Positions 12,002 through 25,425 of a stretch of 64,000 bases of DNA are shown here, in pieces. Each line of letters opens with the position of its first letter. Positions within the stretch are counted from its first letter, which is position 1. Source of the stretch: Stichopus chloronotus (Eukaryota > Echinodermata > Holothuroidea > Aspidochirotida > Stichopodidae); assembly GCA_021234535.1 (NCBI GenBank), contig CM037837.1:558001-622000 (forward strand), in the 5' to 3' direction. The notes below the pieces were generated by a model. It was given only the letters and a program-made list of their open reading frames with translations. It ran no database searches and was not told where the DNA came from. The translations under genes were made by a program, and so were the position numbers.

Positions 12002-12131
12002 GGGAGGGCGGGGGGTGGGGGGTGGGGAGATCGAGAGGTGTTATAAATACCCCTGAAATCCTCTGTGGCTTCAGTCCTTCAAATAATATGGTCTTCTGGA
12101 TTCCTCCTCTTTTTTCCACCCCCCCCCCCCC
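12002..12131. repeat. G-rich block facing a C13 tract
   Basis: A G-rich run (12002-12027, five G tracts) is followed about 90 bp later by a pyrimidine tract ending in C13 (12119-12131). The two are roughly complementary and could pair as an imperfect stem. The G-rich side alone could form a quadruplex. Confidence 0.6.
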
Positions 12132-14204
12132 GTCCTGAAGCCACATGTGAAGCAGCTGATCATCTTGTTACTTGTTTTCATAACAAATTTACATTCAAGT
12201 AAGAATTATTTGCAGTTTGTAATATCTGATAATTGTCGATTTTACGATAAAAAATAGGAAAACCTTTGAATTTAGAATAGATACAAATATTTCCAAAAAC
12301 AGGTTGTTATATCAAGGTGGCAAGATAAAGAATTGGACATACGTTACAACTATTTACACTACTTTCTGTTTATTTACTTATTATTCCATAGTATTTACGT
12401 AACGTTTACAGAATGGAGTTGTGATAGCATGATATCATATACGATATCTCATGTAACCATAACAAGCATAGCAGTAAACGACTATAGCAAGTCGTACTCA
12501 TGTGGAAGTTTGCCTGATTTCACCGAGAGTGACATTAAAGTCAACTCCTGATAAAAGATTCATTCAGTATATTATGTTGACATCTGCTTGTTCGATGTAT
12601 CATAAACCAATCTGCAGTGGTACCTAGATTTACAAGATTCATGTTTCTCATTAACAAAAATGAACAAATGTACAGTTTATGAAGAGACCGAGGAAGGTAG
12701 TTGAGTTTGAGAAGTAATAATGTTGTTCCATATTTTTGACAACATTTGCTTGCTTTCTTTAACTTCCATTGTTAAATTTTGTCGTCGTGAATGTGAACCG
12801 TGAATCTTGATCGATAGTCTCAGTTCCCTTTTAGTGTACTTTAATGCAGATCAAACCATCAGAGGCTACTCATGTTAAAAAAAAAAAGGCGTTGAAAAAC
12901 AAAGTTACTTCTCTTATGATTGCTGTAGGGAAGCAATCATTTATTCTGTAATATCGTTTCATAGGGTTTCAACAACAGTATTCGGACATTGTTATCCAGT
13001 ATGTTAAAGGATCTTTGGCTTTTGTTTTGGGTATATAGAAAGAAAAGAAAAAGAAAAAATACTAGAAACGTTGTGACAGTACTGCCTTTGAAAGAAAAAA
13101 TGATCCTGGATCCAAGAATCGCAGTTGCTCGCATCCGCCACACTCTCTCTCAGTCATGCAGAGCAATATCAAATAAACAAATTCAATTAGTGAAAAAGCT
13201 CTTTGCGGTTTTAAGAAATCAGATTTTTCGTTAATTGTTGTTGTTTGTGACCGGTTTCGCTTTTTAGTGTGCTTTGCAATCATTTTGAAAACTAAAGTGG
13301 TTTCGCACTTTGCGGCTTTTACTCGTTTCGCATGCATTTATATGATTATAAGGCAGCTTTTGTAAGCATTTTACATTCTGATTTGCCCTGACGAATCCTT
13401 TTTAAAATCAACTTTTTGAAATATGTTTTAGTTTGATCTCCATCGGAAACGATAGCTTCATCGTTATCAAACGATTCAGAGTTAAAATGACAACTTTCGG
13501 TTCCTGCCGTCATAGAAAACAATAATCTGGGAAATAAATTAAATGTTAAAATCTCGCATTATGAACTCCTGCACAACAGCTCTATAACAGATAATATCTC
13601 TATAACAGCTAAATTAATATTAGCTCATATATGTCATCATTACAAACTTATCACCAGAGTCATGAGAATCATCAAAGTGATATTTTGAATGATATTGAGG
13701 TGAGGCAAGTGTTCTGTCTCTCTGCGGATTTTACTGGGTCAAAATACAGAAGGCAAAATTGAAAAAAAAAAAAAGAAGGTATTACTGTGACCACCAAGTG
13801 GAACGATACGGCTTGCAGGTCATATTTAAACAATTAAGCTTGCAGATTCTGCCGTACATATGGATGAAGTACAACCAATCCTGAACAATTAATGACACAT
13901 AATGATAAAAGTATGAGTCCTTTGAATGACTTGTGTGAATGTGTGTGTGATTGTGTTTGTGCCCTTGTTTTCGGGAGGGATCGAGGACCGAAACAATAGA
14001 TTTTAGGTCCTCTGTAAAAAATTCAATAGATTTCTCCGGTCCTCTCAAGATTAACAATAGACAGTCTATTGTTAAGGTTAGGGTTGAGGAAGAAAAAAAA
14101 AAGAAAGCACAATGAGATCCTCGGAATGAATGGAAAACAAAGCTGTATGCGTGTGTGTGGTCTCATGTGATACTGTAGTGAACTGTGCTGGTGAGAAAGG
14201 GGGG

Positions 14205-14305
14205 TAGCCAGGATTTTTGTGTGAAGGGGCAAGATCGACTCATCGTCCCCATTCTTGAGCACCGTCCGGGGGGGATGTTGCTGTACCAGGGCTTAAGCCA
14301 GGATT
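14205..14305 (+). repeat. Duplicated AGCCAGGATT motif in a GC-richer patch
   Basis: GTAGCCAGGATT (14205-14216) and TAAGCCAGGATT (14294-14305) lie in about 250 bp that is noticeably richer in G and C than its surroundings and contains several G runs. It may be a fragment of an old repeat. No coding evidence. Confidence 0.4.
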
Positions 14306-14568
14306 TCCAATCAGTTGGTTCACGAACAGGCCTGCGTGGCATGAGGAGAGGGATGGGAACCCCCCTCCCTTTGCCTGAATGGACTGTGTTTACCCTTTTT
14401 ATTTGCCCAATCATGGTGCCAAATTGACTTTTTCAACAACTGCATGAAACTAAAATAAAGGTTAAAAGATATTGGAAGGGCTGAGTGGCGTCAGGACTAT
14501 CTAAGCGAAGCGCCACCATCGGTTGACGTGGCGTGTTAAAGAAGATTTTTGGTTTTTCAAACCCTCCA

Positions 14569-14594
14569 GGTGGCACTCCCCGGTGGCACTCCCC
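14569..14594 (+). repeat. Exact 13-bp tandem duplication
   Basis: GGTGGCACTCCCC occurs twice without a gap. Confidence 0.95.
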
Positions 14595-15528
14595 GGGTGT
14601 TCCAAGCTGCATGTATCCAGCCTTGAAATTGGGATCTCGTGCCTGCAGTTTCTCAGTCAGGCTTAATGAGATAAAAATAAATGTATGAAAAATGGTAATA
14701 CATATCAGATGGGATGAGATGATACAAGAATCGTAATGAATTATTCATTCTGTTTTATTAATTCTTGGAAAAAGTTGGCAAATATTAGGAGGATGGAGTT
14801 CTGAACATACCTTTAGACCCCACCGTTGGTTGATAATGATACATTTCTAAGCTTAAGTAGTGAAAATTGGGGTAAGCAATTGAACATTAACTAATGCAAT
14901 GAAGCGACGTAAAACTTGATTGGATTTTTTTTTTGGTTGAAACGCACGGAAAGAGGAATAAGCGAGCTTGTTTCATGCACCCGTCTTGCAACATTTCCAT
15001 TTTTAAAAAAAAAAATAAAATAAAAATGATGTACTTTTAAGTAGTGGAATTGACATACTTTACGTAGTAGAATTGACGTACTTTTGAATAATAAGATAAC
15101 AGAATATTGGTTGGTATTGGCAATAGCTTTAATATGCATTGACAATCAATACTTTTTGGGGACTTATTTTTCTTTTTTATTAATTCAACGTTAGGATTGT
15201 AACAATAGAGAAACATTGTTTCTAGAATTCATGTCATCATTAATACCGAAGGTTTTAATTGACAGTTCCGTCCGGAGGGCGTATTGCCAATGTGTCCTGT
15301 GTGAAATAAATATGCCGACCGTTCTGCTGCTGATCCCTTCCGCTAGCAGTCTAACTGATCGTATACTGCGTATGAGCAACAGGCGCATGTGTAGCCTAAC
15401 GAAACCTCCAAGCAACGATTTCACACCTTTATGAACACCCTTTTTAATTGTGTTGTTAATCTTCTTCGTCTTAGTTTTGAATGCCATAAGAAGATCACAC
15501 TTGTGAAGTCCGGCTTTTCCCCATTTTA

Positions 15529-15542
15529 CCCCCCCCCCCCCC
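15529..15542 (+). repeat. C14 homopolymer in a pyrimidine-rich stretch
   Basis: Fourteen C, followed by about 100 bp of mostly C and T on this strand (to about 15634). Confidence 0.95.
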
Positions 15543-16024
15543 TCTCACCTAAGGCTTACCAGTTCCCCCCAATCCCGTCGACTTATCGTCTCTCCCGCCT
15601 CTCTTCTTTTTTATCTCCTTTGTTTTTTTTTTTGGTGTCCTATATCTTTCAGCATCATTCATTGCGTGTCCATAAAATTTCTACGCCACTGTGTTGCAAG
15701 ATAATGCAATAATAGTACGTGCACCTTTGTTATCCGAACGTTTCTTCTACGTTGGTACATTGACGTATTTGAGTTACTCGGTGAACAGGTTATCATTTCC
15801 TCTGTACATTTTTCATTACTCGCTGTATTTAATGACAAAATATCATACAGACATTTCTAACAAAGAATATAAATAACAAATATTGCTATAAATTGAGAAA
15901 AAAACCGTCACGTGTTCCTCTCCTATGATATCAATATACTTCATGGTAAGCTATTGTTAATGCAGAATACATAATCGGCTATGAGCATTTCATAGTGATA
16001 TGAACGTATGAACGTAGACGCCCG

Positions 16025-16040
16025 CCCCCCCCCCCCCCCC
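16025..16040 (+). repeat. C16 homopolymer
   Basis: The longest C run in the window, preceded by CGCCCG. Confidence 0.95.
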
Positions 16041-17092
16041 ATGTAGTGAAATACGGTTTAATGCTGCGGATGTCACAGTTGACTGAACTGCCTATTAAAA
16101 GCTGTGAAATGACGGATCTTGGTGGGAAAGATTAGTGTATCAATGTAGCCAGTCAACTCACCGCTTGGCCGTTGAATCGAATCCACTGTATATATTCAAA
16201 TGAAGAAGTATTTCACCGATATGTGGATGAATTCTTATATGAGAGAGGATAATTCTTCACCGCAGGCAATTTCAAACCCAATGCCAATGCTTTGTTCTTA
16301 ACTCAAGATATCGTTGTTTGAAGAAATACTGCTCTGGTCAAGAAAGATTTCCAGTTGCCTCAAAGTTACAAAAATCCCATGTAACAGGAGGAAATTATTT
16401 CAAGAAGTCACTGTTTTTCTTTAGCCGTTTAACTGAAGCCGTCATTTATAATCTCTTTAACAAAACTCTTTAACTATGTTACGGTGTCTTTACGGCAGTC
16501 AGTAGGAAGAAAAAGAAAAGATATTCTAGTAGATGTTCATATGTGTCATCACAAATTTCCCATAATGCACAGTATCGTGTTAAAATTGATATTTCTTTCA
16601 AAATGTATAACTTCCGAACCGAACATGGGTTTCAATTATAAAGAAAGAGAAAACATCCCCTATTTTCATGAAATGTCAATTTCATTCAGCGGTCAATACC
16701 TTTGATGATGTAATTTGAAGACCTCATCCCGGATGAATATGTATGTATGTTATGTCGTATATGTTAACATACCAAACACAAAGTGTTCAATTTATACTCC
16801 GGTGTAGAATGTTCACAATGTCATGTTCAGACAAACGACTGAATTAAACGTTACCCTAGACTTGGTCACCAGTAAACTAAATTGGTAATAAATTAGCAGA
16901 GACAATCTCAACGCAAAGGTATTCCCTCCTTCAGGCAGATGAATTGCTGCATGGTGTAATGTAATAATGATGATAGGAACAAAGCATTTATTGGAAATCT
17001 AAGTGGGCAAACAACAAAAACAAATCCACAGAACTCGATGTTGCTCTGAACAAGACAGTAGGGTTTACTTCCTTTCGTTTTCTTTTATGTAT

Positions 17093-17170
17093 ACATATAT
17101 ATTATTTAAATTAAAAATTTAAAATATATATTAAAAATATATATATATATTAAATAAAATTTAAAAATTC
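17093..17170. repeat. AT-only low-complexity block
   Basis: About 78 bp composed almost entirely of A and T with short TA runs and self-complementary AAATTTAAAATATATATT segments. Confidence 0.85.
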
Positions 17171-20100
17171 CAAATCTTTAAATTGTCAATTGCTGCGGAC
17201 AATTTCGAGTTTAGTGGTGAAAGTTGAAAAGCCTTTAAAGCCGCTGCCAAATGAAGGTTTACAGTACAGCATGTCATGGAGAAAGTTATAAAAGTATTCA
17301 TTTCCTCGAGATGTATGTGAATCTGCTTTGTCATATACGATATCACGAAAAGCTTGTTCATCCCATATGCATTGCATCCACGAAAGATACAACCAATAAT
17401 ATCAGAACTTACATCTTTCAGAGACGATAAAGTAAAAGATATCATATTTTATCTTCACTTCACTGTCTCATCTTGATCTCCCAGGTAATCAAACACCCTG
17501 GGACTTTTGAAAACTTGTGAATCAAGAGCCTCTTATAGCGCACAGGGAACTTAAGGTATCATTTAACATCTGCTAAAGGGAAGAAAACTCGATTTCAAGC
17601 AAATGCCTCATTGATAGCTTGCATATCTTTACAGTGAACTAAGCTAAAGAATGTCTAAAACTGGGCCTCAAAACTGTGAAATTATTCAAATTTAGAATGA
17701 AATATGGAATCACAAGAAAAAAATGAGCCCCCAGAACACGAATACTTTATTTGTAAGAATCATTGAATACGTAATTTTATGCATCACCTCAGTCCTCTCA
17801 TTATTCGTATCTTGCCGATAAAACGAGATTTTCAAGTAAATTGTTTTTGTCGTAAAGTTTGGTTTAAGCGATTGGCCTTTCATTAACATATTCTCCTTCG
17901 ATTAGTATGCAAATAACATATCCTTTTGATCTCTTGAATTCCAACCAGAATTAGACATGTAGCAAGGTCGAAGTTAGCTTCATTAATTCATTAAATCTTT
18001 TACTTCTCCTCTCGGCTTTTAAGATTGTGTCGAGGGGTCTGAGAGCTTTGACTTTGACTGTCGGTTCTTCAAGGTATTGACAAACGAGAAAAATATTTCC
18101 AAAGATGACTTTTTCCTTGTTGTTTTCGTTTTGAGTTACAGACACCCCCTTGTCAATTTTGGTCACTTTCATTTTGTATCTGTTGCATGTAGCCATTGTA
18201 TGACAATTTATAGATTAATTCTATCATTTTGAGTAACGCATCATGCGTTTCATTTAATTTGATTATCAACGTTTATTAAGTTACCTTTGCAACTGTACCT
18301 ACATTTATTTCTAGTCGTGTATAGATAACTGGTACGATAAATGCTGATGTTCATTGAAATAAATCTACAGAAAGAAATAAATGATATAACTTTAAATGAA
18401 TTAATGTGATTTTGAATTACAAAACATGAATTCATGTAAAACTAAACGTTGACATAGTAACCAATATTCTTTCTATTTGAGCAGAACTCGTTTACATGGA
18501 TGTCCTTTTTGAAGCGAAGGCTGTGGTACGAGAGCAAATTCTGATTTGATATTAAATATATAATCCTTTACTTACCTTCATTAAAACTGTTTATTGGTTT
18601 TGAAGCATTTCAAGAAGATGATGCATGATATTTGAATCCACACAATCTATCAAGGGGAATAAATACATACTTAGTCATTAATTAATCATAAGATGTCTTT
18701 GTTTTTTAATCGTCTCGATGAATAATTCATTAAGACTTTTGTTTTTTTACTGTGCCTATATGTGGGTCTTAAAGGCTTTCATCTGAAGTCACAGGAGTGA
18801 CCTTTTCCTTGACTGATGGTGGTTATGTCCCTTGTGAACATGAGGACTACGCATGGTTATGTGAAACCGATTTAGACAATTACTCTTGAAAATCATATCT
18901 ACAGTCAAAAAAGAAACAGGGAAAAATGTTAAACACTGTCAAATTAGTCTGATGGAAGATCATCTCCATACATCTAATCATTATTACGTACGTTTAAGAT
19001 AGCACTGGAGCATGGAGGGGGAGGGGTTAACAGATCTATACAAAACTGTTGATAGTATATGAGAAATACTACTCATACTAGGTTGATTAACTTTTTAACT
19101 CTGTAATTGAATCACTATGTGAAAAATACTTCTTTTAAAGTTACGTTACCAGGACTGTAAACTATTATTTCTTTCAAACTTGCTTGTATATACTTGAGAA
19201 GAGTTTACACGAGGATCTCTGCAGGTTACCAGCTTTAATCTGGATCCAAAATAATCGGAATTATTCTTATGTCACTTGTCACATGGAAAGCAAAAATGGT
19301 CTAGGAAATACTTATTTCAACATTTTTTTTCATGGAATTTTGCGATTTATATCTTTATTGAGCAAGATTTAATCAAGATTTACAAAATGCAAAAGCGATT
19401 CTACTCGTTTTCTTCTTTCATCAAAACGTATAGAAAAGTTTCTAAATAAAATATTGGGGCTAAAAAATAAGAAAAGTGTACTTTGTATTTCTTGATTTCA
19501 AATGCACATTACTTGTGTGCTTTATGGAAACCATAATATACATTTCAAATTTGTTACCCCACCTCATATCTAATCTGCAAAGTAAAAGTATTTTTTAAGT
19601 TCCCTGCTCATAGTTTCAGATGCTCATAGGCATTTGCAACCATGTCCTTTGTGAACAGCGTGACATACTTGTTTAAAGGTCACTTGATGGAACTTGAGAT
19701 CATGGAACGTCCTTTAGGGATGATTTAATACTCTCCCTTTATTCAAGCAAGGTCCACTGTCACATAAAAGTGAAGAGAACTCATATTCTGTGTAATGAAA
19801 ATCGCCCCATTTCAGTAAATTTTAAGTTTAGATATTGTAAAATGGAAGGTTATGTGATGCAATCTTATGTGTATCATATTAGCCTTGTACAGCCTATCAT
19901 ATTTGTGGCCCCATACTGTTAAAGCAGGGAGCTGTTTATACGTATGTCCTATGTGTATTGTTGTTATATCTGAAGCAGTAAAAGAAGTTTGATTTGAGAA
20001 TGGGTTTACGTCACATCTGCATACGGTGTTATTCCTGAGTGATGATAGTTTTAATGACGGTCTATTTCTCTTTTCTTTCTCTCAAACGCCTCCCTAGATA

Positions 20101-20532
20101 TATCGGCCCTTGTTGGGAGAAAGTACTTTTTTAGATATTTTTACCAAATATCAGTCCTGTAAAGTGAGCCAATGTACACACAAGCCAAAACGAACTTGCT
20201 AAACTGAATATTATGTAGACAGAACTGAATAACGTTATGAGGCCATACGTGACATCAGCATATGTCATCTGGAACGGTGATTTTAGCACGTAAAGGCTCC
20301 ATCGTGTGACACATTAAGGTGCTTCATTGTACTCTATGATATACAAATGCAACAGATTCTGTACTACCTTAAAATAAAAAGTAAGTTTTTTTTCCACATG
20401 CGAAGACAATTAACCCAATTAAGAAAAGTTGTATGTTTCACTTTTAAATGTGATCAAATGCTGCTGTCAATCGAGTTGTCAAATTTTAATGGCCCCCTTA
20501 CCTTTGTCACGTTTTGGTGTAATTGTCACGAA

Positions 20533-20559
20533 TGATAAACGAAAATCATTCGTTTATCA
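20533..20559. repeat. Short perfect hairpin, 11-bp stem and 5-nt loop
   Basis: TGATAAACGAA and its exact reverse complement flank AATCA. No T run follows on either strand to suggest a terminator, and no gene is adjacent. Confidence 0.7.
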
Positions 20560-21228
20560 GTCATATAGTAAAATCTGGTAGATGATGCCCACAAGAGTGA
20601 CTTATCAGTTTCCATAGGTCAGTGAGTGTGTGTGTGTATCGTTTATGGGTTTAGAAGTAGGGTTAGATAAAAAATAAAATCATCTTCGTCCTTCGATATC
20701 CCTAGGAATCTATACTGTTTGCTTCAATTTTGTAAAAGGAGATGTATAAGAATTCGGTTCCCTGTTTTATTTCTTAAAATTAAACTGCTGCTGTTGGATC
20801 ACATTCTACCTCACTGTTTTGACTCTAGCAGGTTCTTCTGAATCAACTGTAAAACGACGTGAACTGGTCAAAGTGTAAAGTTAACCTCACCCTACACAAC
20901 AAAGCTATCATGGCGTGAAGTGCTACAGCTCTTGTCTTTCCTTACACATTTCACCGCAATCTTTGTCACAGCTTCTTTTTTTTTTTTTGTTCCTAGTCAC
21001 AACATTCTCAGTCTGTTACAATATGTTGTGCTACGCTGTTGCTTGTTGCAGAGCTGTATGTAATATAACACTATTGATTGCCTCTGTATTGTTCTCTGTA
21101 GAGTTCGTCATATGGGTTCTGTCGTCTTAATATGTAGCATTCCCAATCTTTTTCAGGGTTCTCTGTGCAGTGCTTTTCGTTGGAGAGTTGTATGTGACAG
21201 TGTAAATTACGTCTGCGTTGCAGGCGAG

Positions 21229-21320
21229 CGTTCCCTGTCACATCGTCCCCTGTGTTACAGCATTCTATGCCAAAATTCTCTGCCACAACATTCTCTGTTA
21301 CAGCGTTCTGTGTCACATTG
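21229..21320 (+). repeat. Irregular minisatellite, about 15-bp unit
   Basis: Successive units read like TTCTCTGCCACAACA, TTCTCTGTTACAGCG and TTCTGTGTCACATTG. Looser copies occur upstream to about 20990 and downstream to about 21400. Because the unit is a multiple of three it keeps short reading frames open (for example 21112-21321 and 21252-21458), which explains them without a gene. Confidence 0.65.
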
Positions 21321-22002
21321 ATCTTGGTCTCAGTTTGTTGTTTGTTGCATGATCGTTACACTGTGTTCGTATCAGTGTTCTTTGTCACTGGCTTCTTTCC
21401 TGGAGTCGTGTTTGGTTCAACTTCTTTGGATGAATCTTACAACTTCCTTGTTCAATGATGTTGTATGATTGTTACAATGTTGCTTGATTCGGTCTAAATT
21501 ATTTAGAGTTGTTTCTCCCCAAGATTTGCACTTGCAGAATCAGCTCAGTCATCTCTCTTTGTTTTACCTCACATTATAAGGGAGGAGTATACGTTTGTCT
21601 CCAGGTAAATTTCACAGTTTTAGAGTGGAGCATTCTTCCTCAGAGAGTTAATCAATTGTTCAATTCCGTCACCGAGTGAAGATGGTGATGTCATGTACCA
21701 CACGTTACAACATTACAGTGCCTTAGGTCATAAACATGACGGATGGCTGTTCTCAAGTACACTATACGGTATCCCTCATCTCACTGAGTATGCACAGTTC
21801 ATGGTACTGTTTAGCCATTCTGTAAATGTATTGCCCTGTTTGGGTTTCAGATCAGCCATACTATAAGTTAGTAGTAGCGTTAATGTAGTAACCATCACGG
21901 TATAGCAGCGTGTGGTATCTTTTTATATCTGTTCAACGTTTTCAGTGCTTGTTGTAAATTAAAGCATTGTTATCATGGATTAGCATTGATTAGAAAGCCG
22001 TC

Positions 22003-22090
22003 CATTCAGAAATCGCCGTTCACATTCAGCTGCAGACAGTTAGAAATCGTCGTTCAAATACAACTGAATGTGAACGGCGATTTCTGAATG
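22003..22090. repeat. Perfect 27-bp inverted repeat with 34-bp loop
   Basis: The arms 22003-22029 and 22064-22090 are exact reverse complements (CATTCAGAAATCGCC... and ...GGCGATTTCTGAATG). The loop contains a third, imperfect copy of the arm (AGAAATCGTCGTTCAAAT), and a looser match follows at about 22107-22122. It could fold into a strong hairpin as DNA or RNA. It may be a young palindromic repeat or part of a foldback element. No flanking duplication was identified. Confidence 0.85.
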
Positions 22091-24643
22091 TACAGCTCCT
22101 TACTCAACGACGACTTCTGATTTGACAGCGCCTCTCGTTGACCATTTCCGCGTTCCATACAAGAGATGTGTGACGCTGTTTGGCGTGACCTCAATAAGCT
22201 ACAACTGCACAGTATGGTGATGCACGGGGACTGCTCAGTCACTTTAAAAGCACGGTGGTGATTGCAGGGTGTCTGAAAGTTTTCAAATTTGTGTCGAGTT
22301 TTGCAAATGTGGTTTGTTTGATTTGTTAAGTAATGCAATTGGGCTTCGATTTTAGCTTTTTTTTCTTTTTTTAAGTACCTTTAATTGCAGAGATAATCTC
22401 CATGACAGGTGTCGTATAACAATCAAGTGTTTAGCCGGCTGGCCGAGGATGCCAGGATCCCCTTCTGGAATTGCTGCCCGAATACAAAGTTTCACTAACA
22501 TGGATTTGTATACGAGTGTCAAAGTTCAACATATATGAGACCCCAAACCCCAAACGTAAGATAAACCTTGTTGCATTAACGTGAAAACGTAGCAGTCGTA
22601 TACGGTAATGACTTAAAAACGGGGCTAGTAGCCTAATGGAAGTTGTACCTTCGGGTACTCGGGTACCCGACAGTATGTAACGATAGCCACATCAACGTTA
22701 ACACGACAGACGGCGAATCCGAATTTTGGTCCGATGCATGGGAACATTATCGAATAAACTCTCAACAAAATGCTTGTCATTTCCTCACAAGAGTCAATTT
22801 TAGGATAAGTAGTTGAAAAAAGTAAAATGGTTGAAAAAAATATCGAATTGTAGTGTAGGTCTATTTCATTTTGGATCAAATTGCAGATGCAGATAAAACA
22901 GATCTCGCATGTATTTAATTTGGGGCAAATTTCTATTCTCGTTAGGGTTTTCGTCATGTAAAGCCCATCCTTGGAAAATTTAGGCTAGAGTCACAATTTA
23001 AAGGACTAAAGACCCGCTTGTCGATCACTTTCTCTTGTACAGGACGTGCAGATAAAAAAAAAAGGAAAAACGGAAATAGAATGGTTTTGTTTTCGTTTGC
23101 AAAGGGTTAGAAGCTAAAACATGAAATCTAAAATAAACTGATTAATCTATGTTGTGTAGTTTATTTTTTGTGATTTCATAATTGAACAAGATTGTTACAC
23201 CACCTCTCATCTCTTCAACTCTTATCATTTTGAAAATTATACTTCAAAACCTTTTTTTTTTTTGTTTTAGTGTTTTGTTTTTCTTCATATAACTGTGAGG
23301 TCTTCATACTAAAATCTAAAATGTGATTTCTGTTCCTATTCAGTGATTATATATTTTGCAACCCCACGCAGCTGCGTTCGTGTTCTTATGTTCTTCTCCT
23401 TCATACAGTGAAGACATTGCACGCAAAGACCATAGAGTCACATATTGCAAATTACGTATGATCGATTTTTCGATTATCCCCACGTGATCTTCGCTTGTCT
23501 GGGTTTTAATGTTAAAACTGACGGTAAGAGGAAAACAATTCGAGTTAGCCTACCCCAAATGCAAGAACTACCCAGCATGATACATAAAACGGATGGTACT
23601 TTTCGTAGAAACTTTGCTGGTATATGTATGCATGCTCATGAAAGTCAATGTTAAATTTATCGTCGGAATACCAAATTCGTGTCATATCCATGGCAACTTT
23701 TTTTTTTAGTATTAATGATAAACTGCATGTTTGATAACAACTACACTAAGATGCCAACAAAATTAACTAACGAGCTGGCTTGAGATATAACCTCATATCT
23801 TGTCGTGATACAACATATATTAGTGACACAGACAAAATGTAATGTAAAGCAATTTTACTGAAACAGCGAATTACTTCACTCACTCTAACCATAATCTTAT
23901 CATGATGAAATGTAATAACATTACAACATTACAGACGACGTACAACATGAAACTATACTTTTAATGATAAGTAGATCTAAATTTTCTACTAATAACTTAT
24001 ATCATGATATGAGTATTGTGGACCTTTCTATATAAACGACATGAGAAAGTGAATGTTTATCGTAACTGCCTCTGACGAAAGCCAGCCTCCGCCACCCCTC
24101 CCAGGGGCATCCCAGATTTGGAATTGGCAACTTACGGTTTCTGAAGTAACTTGTCCTGCTTATCTGCAAAAATGTTAGAGGAAGACAAATTCTCTGTTAC
24201 CTTTTTCTTGGGACTTGAGCTTTCTATGTAAAATTCAGTTTGCCTCCGTCTGATGTGCTTCAATGGTCCAGAAATGGACCCTGGACGATATGACTCACTT
24301 TCGACAGCAACAAAGCCAAGTTGATCCCGACCTTATTCATTCCCAGCCTACAAATCGAGGAGTAAAAAAAGTGTTTGTAACCTTTTAAGCTGAAAACCAT
24401 GTCTGTTTTGTTTATAAAGGGAGGTACGTACGGTTTATACAGTTTAGTTGCTTTCATGTCACTACTATGGCAGGTATCTGCTCATAATATGGTCTTACGA
24501 AAGGAAACAAATTTGCGGTGTGTAGTGTCACGGCATCTGCAGGTTATTTCTGGGCCTGGTACTTTTATTTGTGTGAGTTTGCTTCAGGATATGGGTTTAC
24601 TACACATGCAACAGGAAAGACAGTTTCACAATATAATGTTAAG
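22091..24643. other. Intergenic DNA without supported genes
   Basis: Nothing beyond poly-T runs (for example 23253-23263) and short chance ORFs, the longest 110 codons on the minus strand (22957-22625) with no recognisable motif. Confidence 0.45.
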
Positions 24644-25192
24644 TTAAAGGTCGTGTGACATGAAAATGGAGAATCGGGGGCAGTCAGCATTGGAAATATT
24701 AAAAATAGCCACAAATTCATTAAATCCGTCAAAGATTTACCGGTTTACAGGCAAATTAGTGTCTCAAAGCTGTATCATGAATAAACATTGGCTAGGTATG
24801 CAAATTTGTGACATCGAGAGATGGAGTCCTATGATATGTTTTATGTTAATCCTTTGTTTAGGTCACCTTTATTTCAAGGACATTTGAGAATGTTATATGC
24901 CCTGAGGACTTTATTTTAGAAGCATATGTTTTCTTAAAAACCATCACTTACCAATTCGAAACTCAGAAATTAAGTAATAAAGAGGCAAAATATATAGGCT
25001 TAACGAAAGAAAAACTGACACTGTTCAACACTCCATGTCATCTGTTTTGCATTTTCCTCAAACTTTGAAAGTCATATCTCAAAAACGGTGAAAGGTATAA
25101 ACAAAATTCCAATGGATTTTTACTAAGGGTTTTACTTTGCAGCTTCTGAATGAAGGGTGCCCTCTTCTAAATGCATGTCCCACAACCTTTAA
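24644..25192 (+). mobile_element. Short non-autonomous DNA transposon (MITE-like), copy A
   Basis: The 549-bp element is bounded by TTAA at 24644-24647 and 25189-25192. Inside are inverted repeats AGGTCGTGTGACATG (24648-24662) and CATGTCCCACAACCT (25174-25188), complementary at 13 of 15 positions. No transposase reading frame is visible. The interior aligns along most of its length, in reverse, with the element at 44182-44737. The TTAA ends suggest a piggyBac-type target site, but a 3-bp TAA/TTA duplication of the Harbinger type is also possible. Confidence 0.78.
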
Positions 25193-25404
25193 AGGCTAGG
25201 ATAGACAGCTGTGAGATACACATCTAACACATCTCTTAACTGTCTTCACTTTGTCCTTCTAAATCGGGTAGAAGCATTTTTCCTTACTCCTATCCTAATT
25301 TAAAAGATAGGGTGGATTTCGCCTATATGTTAGTGTACTATAGCAATGGACAGGTATGGATGGAAAGATATATATTGAATGGATTAATAGATATGGGTGG
25401 ATAA

Positions 25405-25425
25405 ATAGACAGACAGATAGACAGA
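25405..25425 (+). repeat. Short TAGACAGA-type simple repeat
   Basis: ATAGACAGACAGATAGACAG, following looser GGAT/TAGA triplets and quartets from about 25360. Confidence 0.8.

Larger units (their letters stand above)
11446..20532. other. Intergenic DNA without supported genes
   Basis: Contains the G-rich blocks, C tracts and short duplications listed separately. A CTCTATAACA duplication lies at about 13579-13603. Remaining short ORFs are in AT-rich sequence with no visible domain or codon pattern. Confidence 0.5.

Noticed and set aside
22625..22957. 110-codon minus-strand ORF with several Cys
   Set aside because: Cysteine spacing fits no family I know, and no splice or promoter context is visible.
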